This document shows positions 1-3,912 of a stretch of DNA of 5,268 nt, piece by piece. Under the pieces are notes generated by a model, which had not been told where the DNA came from, made no database searches, and saw only the letters and a program-made list of their open reading frames with translations. Position 1 is the stretch's first letter. Every line of letters begins with the position of its first letter. The DNA comes from Pseudomonadota bacterium (GTDB lineage: Bacteria > Pseudomonadota > Alphaproteobacteria > Rhizobiales > Segnochrobactraceae), in assembly GCA_023442215.1 (NCBI GenBank), contig JAEZMP010000038.1, positions 1 to 5,268 of the forward strand, in the 5' to 3' direction. The position numbers and the translations under genes are program-made.

Positions 1-531
1 GACGTCGGCGGCCTCTATGTCTCGCGCGAGACGGCGGAAGCGGTGCGCGACGTGCTGCTGCCGATGGCCGATGCGGCGACGCCCAATGTGTGGGAACTCG
101 GCTGGCTGACCGGCAAGCCGGTGGAGACCACCGCCGAGGTGCTGGCCGCCGCCCGCGCGCTTGGGCCGGAGCGGGTGCTGGCAACCTCCGCACCCGCGAT
201 GATGCGCAATTCCATCGCCACCATGCTCGTCAGCCGCGAGGGCGCGCTGATGGCCGAGCACCCCGCCTTCTCGGAGGCGCCGAGCGGCACGGGCGACCTG
301 ATCGCCGCGCTGTTCACGGCGGGGCTGCTGTCGGGCGCGTCCGCCGAGGCGGTGCTGGTGCGGGCGACGGCCTCGACCTACGAGGTGGTGGCGCGTTCGG
401 TGAAGGCGGGGGCGGACGAGCTGCTGTTCGTCGCCGAGCAGGAAAGCCTGGTGCGCCCGGCCGCCAACATCCACGTGCGCCGGCTCGCCGAGGTTTCCGG
501 GCGCCGGGCACCGTCGCCGGTGCTCCGCTAA
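1..531 (+). CDS. pdxY: Pyridoxal kinase PdxY, C-terminal part (5' end outside window)
   Basis: Phosphorylates pyridoxal (and related B6 vitamers) with ATP in the cytoplasm, in the salvage route to pyridoxal 5'-phosphate. The reading frame is open from base 1 to the TAA at 529-531, giving 176 visible residues; PdxY/PdxK proteins are usually about 280-290 residues, so roughly the first 100 are missing. Visible family marks are DVGGLYV at the very start (matching the segment after the family's DPV-GD motif), PNVWELGWLTG at visible residues 28-38, and the ribokinase-superfamily anion-hole/catalytic motif SGTGDL at 95-100, where D99 is the expected catalytic base. The C-terminal segment ending GADELLFVAEQESLV also matches PdxY. 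The internal GTG at 43 is not the true start, because homology runs through it. The gene converges on the transpeptidase gene. The family call is confident; PdxY rather than PdxK is by resemblance. Confidence 0.93.
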   Translation, partial: DVGGLYVSRETAEAVRDVLLPMADAATPNVWELGWLTGKPVETTAEVLAAARALGPERVLATSAPAMMRNSIATMLVSREGALMAEHPAFSEAPSGTGDLIAALFTAGLLSGASAEAVLVRATASTYEVVARSVKAGADELLFVAEQESLVRPAANIHVRRLAEVSGRRAPSPVLR

Positions 532-603
532 AACTTGTCCCGTTCAGATCGAACCGATCTGAACGGCAAGGATATGTTCAAGCTCTTGAATCCTGGTGGA
601 TTC
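531..603. repeat. Candidate dispersed intergenic palindromic element
   Basis: Immediately after the pdxY stop there is a perfect 12-bp inverted repeat, 540-551 against 555-566, with a 3-nt loop (552-554). It extends by four more pairs (534-537 with 567-570) across a 2-nt bulge. Two further short inverted repeats follow: 577-582 with 585-590, and 588-593 with 598-603. The stretch is clearly less GC-rich than its surroundings. No T-run follows the main stem on the plus strand, so it is not a classical intrinsic terminator, although it may still help end transcription of both convergent genes. The look (compact, palindromic, AT-richer, between converging genes) resembles the short dispersed palindromic repeats common in Hyphomicrobiales genomes. 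That identity is inference, because one window cannot show copy number. Confidence 0.45.
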
Positions 604-628
604 CGGCGCCGGTCCGATGCCGGCGCCG
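604..628 (-). terminator. GC-rich hairpin downstream of the L,D-transpeptidase gene
   Basis: Positions 604-612 pair perfectly with 620-628 (9 bp, all G/C) around a 7-nt loop. The hairpin sits about 18 bp past the transpeptidase stop on its minus-strand transcript. A second small stem, 637-642 with 647-652, overlaps the stop codon itself. No U-tract follows on the minus strand, so this is a weak or factor-assisted terminator candidate, or simply a 3'-end stabilising hairpin. Confidence 0.35.
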
Positions 629-645
629 CAGGGATGCTCCTGCGA

Positions 646-1350
646 TCAGGAGGCCGGCCGGTTGGCGAGCGCCGGGGCCGGCAGCTTCGGCTGCGGCCGG
701 GTCAGGTCGAGCACCGGCGGGATCGGGTAGTTGCTGTCCGGCCCGATGACGATGACCTTGGCGCCGACATTCACGCGCTCGTAGAGGTCGGTCACGTCCT
801 TGTTCTTCAGGCGGATGCAGCCCGACGACACGGCGTAGCCGATGCTCCAGTCCTCGTTGGTGCCGTGCACGCGATAGAGCGTGTTGCCGAGATAGAGCGC
901 GCGGGCGCCGAGGGGATTCTTCGGGCCGCCGCTCATGAAGCGCGGCAGATCCGGGCGGCGCGCCAGCATCTCGGCCGGCGGGGTCCAGCTCGGCCATTCG
1001 GCCTTGCGCGAGATGCGCTCGACGCCGGACCACTCGAACCCCTCCTTGCCGACGCCGATGCCGTAGCGGATGGCCTGGCCGTCCGGCTGGACGAGGTAGA
1101 GGTAGCGGTTGATGGTGTCGATGATGATCGTGCCCGGGGCTTCGTTGGTCTCGATCGGAACGACGCGGCGGGCGAACTTTTCCTGCTGGCGGCGCGCCAG
1201 TTCTTCGCGGGAGAGATAATAGGTCACCCACGTCTTCGAGCTGGGATCGAAGAACTGGCCAGCAGGCTCCTGCTCATCGGCGATGGCGGGCATGACGGCG
1301 AGGCCGGCAGCGGTGGCGCAGGCTCCGATGAAAACGGCTAAACGGCCCAT
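646..1350 (-). CDS. Periplasmic L,D-transpeptidase (YkuD/ErfK family)
   Basis: A 234-residue exported enzyme of the YkuD family. These enzymes use a catalytic cysteine to form 3-3 cross-links in peptidoglycan, or to attach outer-membrane proteins to it. Residues 1-24 form a signal peptide: a short basic start, a hydrophobic core and an A-I-A cleavage site before D25. The YkuD domain spans about residues 73-203. The catalytic signature is complete: H162-G163, then S176-G177-C178-I179-R180, with C178 as the nucleophile. A proline-rich tail (about 210-234) follows the domain. The ATG at 1348-1350 is chosen because it gives the signal peptide and has a GGAGG Shine-Dalgarno 9 nt upstream. The frame stays open upstream through the yihY-like gene, but that is a GC-driven shadow. 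Alphaproteobacteria usually carry many such paralogues, so the exact substrate (cross-linking or protein anchoring) cannot be assigned. The gene is 152 bp from its upstream neighbour and probably has its own promoter. Confidence 0.93.
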   Translation of the reverse strand: MGRLAVFIGACATAAGLAVMPAIADEQEPAGQFFDPSSKTWVTYYLSREELARRQQEKFARRVVPIETNEAPGTIIIDTINRYLYLVQPDGQAIRYGIGVGKEGFEWSGVERISRKAEWPSWTPPAEMLARRPDLPRFMSGGPKNPLGARALYLGNTLYRVHGTNEDWSIGYAVSSGCIRLKNKDVTDLYERVNVGAKVIVIGPDSNYPIPPVLDLTRPQPKLPAPALANRPAS

Positions 1351-1356
1351 ACGCGG

Positions 1357-1364
1357 CCCCCTCC
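1357..1364 (-). promoter_or_regulatory. Shine-Dalgarno for the L,D-transpeptidase
   Basis: The minus strand reads GGAGGGGG here, with the GGAGG core ending 9 nt before the ATG at 1350. This strong site fixes the start that yields the signal peptide. Confidence 0.8.
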
Positions 1365-1380
1365 AAAGCTGAACGGCTGA

Positions 1381-1398
1381 TGGAGGCCCAGCCCTCCA
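1381..1398 (-). promoter_or_regulatory. Small hairpin in the transpeptidase leader
   Basis: Positions 1381-1386 pair with 1393-1398 (6 bp) around a 6-nt loop, about 30 nt upstream of the transpeptidase start codon. It does not cover the Shine-Dalgarno. It may be chance in such GC-rich DNA. Confidence 0.2.
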
Positions 1399-1423
1399 CG
1401 CCCCAAGATCGGTCGATATCCCT

Positions 1424-1454
1424 AATAAACGGTGATCGTTTGAAAGGGTTTCAA
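1424..1454 (-). promoter_or_regulatory. Possible promoter/operator for the L,D-transpeptidase
   Basis: The 152-bp gap 1351-1502 contains an AT-richer island. On the minus strand, TTGAAA (1454-1449) could serve as a -35 box and TTTATT (1429-1424) as a -10 box, but the 19-nt spacing is longer than ideal. The TTGAAA is half of a perfect palindrome, TTGAAA-CCC-TTTCAA (1440-1454), which could be a regulator site. The remainder of the gap shows only the small leader hairpin and the ribosome binding site listed separately. The promoter assignment is weak. Confidence 0.28.
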
Positions 1455-1502
1455 CGCAGGTGCAGCAATTTTCAGGTGACGGCGGCCGGCGCGCGACGGG
1501 TC

Positions 1503-2447
1503 TTATACTTTCGGGGGATTGGGGCCGGCCGGCTGACCGGACCTGCGCTCCGCGCGGCGGATGCCGACCGCGGCGTTGATCTCGGCCCCGGCGAGGAACA
1601 GCGTGGAGATCAGATAGAGGAACACGATGGCGACCGTGACGTTGGCGAGCCCGGCATAGGTGTTGGAATAGGTGGCGAAGCGGTGCAGGTAGACGCCGAA
1701 GCCCGCGCCGGCGACCAGCCAAGCCACCAGCGTGACCACGACGCCCGGCAGGATTTCGAGCACGCCGCGCCGGCCGCACGGCAGCCAGACGTGGGAGGCG
1801 ACGAGCACGATGCCGAGCACCGTGGTGGCGACGCCGAGGCGCAGATAGCGCACGCCGCGTTCCATGTGGGCGAGCCACGGCGCGCGCCACACGATGGCAT
1901 CCCACAGCAGCGGGCCGAACACCACCAGGATCGCCAGCGACAGAAGGCCGAACGCGCCGAGGCAGACGAACAGGAAGCTCTGCAGGCGGCGCATGACGTA
2001 GCTGCGGGTCTCGACCAGCCGGTAGGCCCGGTTCAGGGCGCTGCGGATGGCCTCCACGCCGTTCGAGGCGAACCAGAACGAGAACAGCAGGCCGAGGGTG
2101 ATCGCGCTGGTGTGGTTGCGGGTCAGCACCTCGTGGGCCTGCTCGGCGATCGGCCGGGCAACCTCCTTCGGCCAGGTCTCGAACACGAGTTCGGTCACCT
2201 CGCCCGCCAGCTCCTCCGAGCCGATGGCGCCGGCGATCGCGGCGACGACGATCAGGAACGGGAACAGCGACAGCAGGATCTGCAGCGCGACGTGGCTCGC
2301 CATCGCCCAGCCGTCGTCGTCGTTGAAGTGGGCGAAGGCCCGCGTCAGCACATCGCGGGTGGCGATCACCCGGCGGCGCCGGCGGCGCGGCACCTTGGCG
2401 GTGGCCTCGTGCGGCCGGTGCGCCCCGGCTGCGTTGTGCTCGCTCAT
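1503..2447 (-). CDS. YihY/virulence factor BrkB family inner-membrane protein
   Basis: A 314-residue protein of the YihY/BrkB family. The family was historically mislabelled ribonuclease BN, and its molecular function remains unclear. A charged, arginine-rich N-tail (six consecutive Arg at 21-26) precedes about six predicted membrane helices near residues 53-76, 112-128, 155-180, 203-222, 233-253 and 266-290. Family-typical segments are SLFPFL (60-65), FWFASNGVEAI (124-134), YSNTYAGLANV (260-270) and LYLISTLFLAGAEINA (277-292). The short polar tail is probably cytoplasmic. The length fits the family. I chose the ATG at 2445-2447 because homology begins soon after it. GAGGG motifs lie nearby, but one is only 2 nt from the ATG and the other 11 nt, so the start is uncertain. 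In-frame ATGs at 2513 and 2555 would give 336 or 350 residues with an unusual leader. The gap to the acetyltransferase is 182 bp, so a separate promoter is likely. Confidence 0.88.
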   Translation of the reverse strand: MSEHNAAGAHRPHEATAKVPRRRRRRVIATRDVLTRAFAHFNDDDGWAMASHVALQILLSLFPFLIVVAAIAGAIGSEELAGEVTELVFETWPKEVARPIAEQAHEVLTRNHTSAITLGLLFSFWFASNGVEAIRSALNRAYRLVETRSYVMRRLQSFLFVCLGAFGLLSLAILVVFGPLLWDAIVWRAPWLAHMERGVRYLRLGVATTVLGIVLVASHVWLPCGRRGVLEILPGVVVTLVAWLVAGAGFGVYLHRFATYSNTYAGLANVTVAIVFLYLISTLFLAGAEINAAVGIRRAERRSGQPAGPNPPKV

Positions 2448-2475
2448 GTCCCTCGCCGCCCTCGGTGAAACGGCC

Positions 2476-2545
2476 GGCACCCCGCCACCGGCCCGGGCAG
2501 CATGACATTTCATCACGACGCGCTTCAAGCCGGCGGCGGGGTGCC
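2476..2545 (-). promoter_or_regulatory. Long inverted repeat in the leader of the yihY-like gene
   Basis: Arm 2476-2492 is complementary to arm 2529-2545 over 17 bp with one mismatch (2487 against 2534), enclosing a 36-nt loop. In RNA made from the minus strand, the direction of the yihY-like gene, the mismatch becomes a G-U wobble, so the whole 17-bp stem can form. On the plus strand it would be an A-C mismatch. The 3' side of the stem ends 28 nt before the chosen start codon, leaving the ribosome binding region free. The loop carries an alternative in-frame ATG (2511-2513) and a TTGAAG that could be a -35 box. Possible roles are a leader hairpin, an attenuator or an operator. No T-run follows, so it is not an intrinsic terminator. 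Confidence 0.45.
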
Positions 2546-2596
2546 CGCGCCACATCGAGGCAACGCACGGGAGCGGATGCGGTTTCAGCCAGTCCC

Positions 2597-2628
2597 GGCC
2601 GGATCGCCCGATGGAAGGGCGATCGGCC
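2597..2628 (-). terminator. Strong hairpin directly after the acetyltransferase stop
   Basis: Positions 2602-2609 pair perfectly with 2617-2624, and 2597-2600 pair with 2625-2628 across a single bulged G (2601). This gives 12 bp in total around a 7-nt loop. The hairpin begins one base after the TGA (2632-2630) of the acetyltransferase on the minus strand, where a terminator is expected. It lacks a downstream U-tract, so termination strength is uncertain. It could equally protect the 3' end of the mRNA. Confidence 0.45.
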
Positions 2629-2629
2629 T

Positions 2630-3124
2630 TCAGACGCGGCGGCGTGCGGGGCCCTGGAACGGTCCCGCCGCGCCGGCGGCGGCGATCAGCAGCCGGTTGG
2701 CGTCGACCGGGCCGGGCAGGGTGATCGCGCCGGGGGCGACGGGCGCAAAGCCGAGAGGCTCGTAATAGGCCCGGTCGCCGACGAGCAGCACGGGGCCGGC
2801 CTGCCGGGCGGTCGCGGCCTCGAGCGCGGCGGCGACGAGGTTGCGGCCGGTGCCGCGGCTCTGGGCATCCGGGTGGACGCAGAGCGGGCCGAGCAGGGTC
2901 GCCGGCCGCTGGCCGATCAGGATCGGCGTCAGCCGCACGGAGCCGACGACGCGGGTGCCGGCCAGCGCGACGAACGAGAGGGCGGGGTCGCAGGGCACGC
3001 CTTCCCGCAGCCGGTAGGCCGTCTTGGCGAACCGGCCGGGGCCGAAGGTGATCTCGTGCAGCGCGTCGACCGCAGCGGCATCTTCCGGCAGCTCATGCCG
3101 GATAACGGTGGAAATGGCGAACAT
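2630..3124 (-). CDS. GNAT family N-acetyltransferase (YhbS-like)
   Basis: A 164-residue cytoplasmic enzyme predicted to transfer an acetyl group from acetyl-CoA to an amine; the substrate is unknown. The GNAT fold can be followed: an N-terminal strand/helix (IRHELPEDAAAVDALHEITFG, about 8-28), a central strand FVALAGTRVVGSVRLTPI (51-68), the acetyl-CoA-binding motif A region LGPLCVHPDAQSRGTGRNLVAAAL (78-101) with the pyrophosphate loop R90-G-T-G-R94, and the C-terminal motif B region LLVGDRAYYEPLGFAPV (113-129) with a conserved tyrosine pair. The following ITLPGPVDANRLL matches the YhbS/COG3153 subgroup of predicted acetyltransferases. The ATG at 3122-3124 is chosen because homology starts within a few residues. 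There is no visible Shine-Dalgarno, and a GTG lies directly before the ATG. A longer in-frame extension to 3340 has no family support. Confidence 0.88.
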   Translation of the reverse strand: MFAISTVIRHELPEDAAAVDALHEITFGPGRFAKTAYRLREGVPCDPALSFVALAGTRVVGSVRLTPILIGQRPATLLGPLCVHPDAQSRGTGRNLVAAALEAATARQAGPVLLVGDRAYYEPLGFAPVAPGAITLPGPVDANRLLIAAAGAAGPFQGPARRRV

Positions 3125-3241
3125 CACAGGGGACCGGATCGATGGAGGCGTCTCTCGGAGGGCCGATTGCGCCACCACGATCCGCCGGTTCAACCCGGCC
3201 GACGCGGCGCGCAACGGCAGACGGCGCGCGGCTCGAAGCCG

Positions 3242-3255
3242 CGACCGATCGGTCG
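3242..3255. promoter_or_regulatory. Perfect 14-bp palindrome CGACCGATCGGTCG, candidate operator
   Basis: The 14 bases are identical to their own reverse complement, with no central spacer. The core GACCG-ATCGGTC style resembles operators bound by TetR-family homodimers, but no regulator gene is in the window. It lies 118 bp upstream of the acetyltransferase start, so it could regulate that gene. Chance is possible in GC-rich DNA. Confidence 0.3.
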
Positions 3256-3296
3256 TCGTCGCAGAAGGGTCGGCGCAGGGACCATGGATCGTCCGG

Positions 3297-3323
3297 AAAA
3301 CAGGGGCCGGGAAAGGCCCGGCC
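3297..3323 (-). terminator. Probable intrinsic terminator of the PhnA-like transcript
   Basis: Positions 3305-3311 pair perfectly with 3317-3323 (7 bp, all G/C) around a 5-nt loop. On the minus strand the stem is followed by CCTGTTTTCC (3304-3295), a short T-run at the right distance. It is about 130 nt past the PhnA-like stop. It is the only hairpin in the window followed by a T-run. Confidence 0.45.
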
Positions 3324-3369
3324 GAGCGTGCTGCTATCACGCCGCCGCCTCCGCATCAAGCGGTTCCGC

Positions 3370-3454
3370 GCGGTGCGCGGCGGGCGCGGCGGGCGGGCGC
3401 GACAGGCGGGCGGCGAGGCGTGTAGCCGACGGGCCGGGGGGAGGGTGCCGCGTG
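3370..3454 (-). other. C-rich tract, candidate Rho-loading region
   Basis: Read in the direction of the PhnA-like mRNA, the 85 nt after its stop are dominated by C, with roughly twice as many C as G by eye and several C-runs including six in a row (3441-3436). C-over-G enrichment is what Rho utilisation sites show. It precedes the hairpin/T-run at 3297-3323, so the two may act together. The call rests on composition only. Confidence 0.25.
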
Positions 3455-3763
3455 TCAGCGCTTGCGCACGAATTCCGTGCGCAGCACGAGGCCCTTGATG
3501 CCTTCGTAGCGGCAGTCGATCTCGTCGGGATTGTCGGTGAGGCGGATCGAGCGGATCACCGTGCCCTGCTTCAGGGTCTGGTTGGCGCCCTTGACCTTCA
3601 GGTCCTTGATCAGGGTGACGGAATCGCCGTCGGCGAGCACGGTGCCGGCCGCGTCCCGCACCACAACCCCGCTGGCCGCGGCGGCTTCCGCCGCAAGCTC
3701 GGACGCCGGGCGCCATTCGCCGGTGGCCTCGTCGTAAACGTAATCGTCGTCGCCGTCGGCCAT
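3455..3763 (-). CDS. phnA: PhnA-like (YjdM) protein lacking the zinc-ribbon cysteines
   Basis: A 102-residue protein whose residues 32-102 match the PhnA C-terminal domain: VVVRDAAGTVLADGDSVTLIKDLKVKGANQTLKQGT (33-68), then IRLTDNPDEIDCRYEGI (73-89) and LVLRTEFVRKR (92-102). E. coli PhnA/YjdM is about 111 residues and starts with a CxxC...CxxC zinc ribbon. Here that part is an acidic, alanine-rich stretch (about 1-31) with no cysteines, and the only Cys in the protein is C84. Despite the name 'alkylphosphonate utilisation protein', the family is not an established phosphonate enzyme, and no phn genes are nearby. The start at 3761-3763 has a clear GGAGG (3773-3769) 5 nt upstream. The frame stays open upstream well into the TIGR02302 gene, which is a shadow. 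Function unknown; probably cytoplasmic. Confidence 0.9.
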   Translation of the reverse strand: MADGDDDYVYDEATGEWRPASELAAEAAAASGVVVRDAAGTVLADGDSVTLIKDLKVKGANQTLKQGTVIRSIRLTDNPDEIDCRYEGIKGLVLRTEFVRKR

Positions 3764-3768
3764 GCTTT

Positions 3769-3773
3769 CCTCC
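3769..3773 (-). promoter_or_regulatory. Shine-Dalgarno for the PhnA-like gene
   Basis: The minus strand reads GGAGG with 5 nt to the ATG at 3763. This settles the start codon against the much longer open frame upstream. Confidence 0.8.
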
Positions 3774-3782
3774 GCCGCTGTT

Positions 3783-3822
3783 CCGGCGGGCCGCCGGCAG
3801 GCGCCGGAGCGCGCCCCGGCGC
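3783..3822 (-). promoter_or_regulatory. Two hairpins in the leader of the PhnA-like gene
   Basis: The 149-bp gap 3764-3912 holds two GC-only inverted repeats: 3783-3789 with 3791-3797 (7 bp, near-zero loop) and 3801-3807 with 3816-3822 (7 bp, 8-nt loop). Just upstream, the minus strand has TATAGC within the palindrome GCTATAGC (3827-3834). That could be a weak -10 box, but no -35 is visible at the right distance. The hairpins could belong to the end of the TIGR02302 transcript or the start of the PhnA-like one. No T-run is present. Confidence 0.25.
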
Positions 3823-3912
3823 GGTCGCTATAGCACCCCGGGAAGAGTGCCCGCCTGCGACACGGGCGCGCTCGGGACGGAAACGCCGCCGGAGCTGGAA
3901 AAAGCGCGCCGG

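Larger units (their letters stand above)
3125..3454. other. 330-bp intergenic region between the PhnA-like and acetyltransferase genes
   Basis: No gene is supported here; the overlapping open frames on both strands are arginine/alanine/glycine-rich composition artefacts. Seen in it are a C-rich (minus-strand) tract just past the PhnA-like stop, a hairpin with T-run at 3297-3323, a perfect 14-bp palindrome at 3242-3255, and a TTGAAC at 3192-3187 (minus strand) that could be a -35 box but has no convincing -10 partner. The plus strand has G-runs at 3382-3410 and 3431-3445 that might form a loose G-quadruplex. It is long for a gap in this neighbourhood and probably holds the terminator of one gene and the promoter of the next. 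Confidence 0.5.

Noticed and set aside
1318..1320. Cys11 of the transpeptidase as a lipoprotein cysteine
   Set aside because: I-G-A-C only loosely fits a lipobox, and the hydrophobic stretch before it is too short. The A-I-A site at 22-24 fits signal peptidase I better.
1380..2468. 362-residue plus-strand open frame antisense to the yihY-like gene
   Set aside because: It is His/Gln/Arg/Asp-rich with no recognisable domain. The opposite strand encodes a clear membrane protein, so this is a codon-bias shadow.
1351..2568. 640-residue minus-strand open frame joining the transpeptidase with sequence across the yihY-like gene
   Set aside because: The transpeptidase has its own signal peptide and strong ribosome binding site at 1350. 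The upstream part of the frame is an Arg/Pro/Ala-rich shadow of the yihY-like gene, which is clearly coding in another frame.
3142..3498. Plus-strand open frame across the 330-bp gap as a small gene
   Set aside because: It has Arg/Ala/Gly/Ser-rich composition and no family resemblance, and it runs antisense into the end of the PhnA-like gene.
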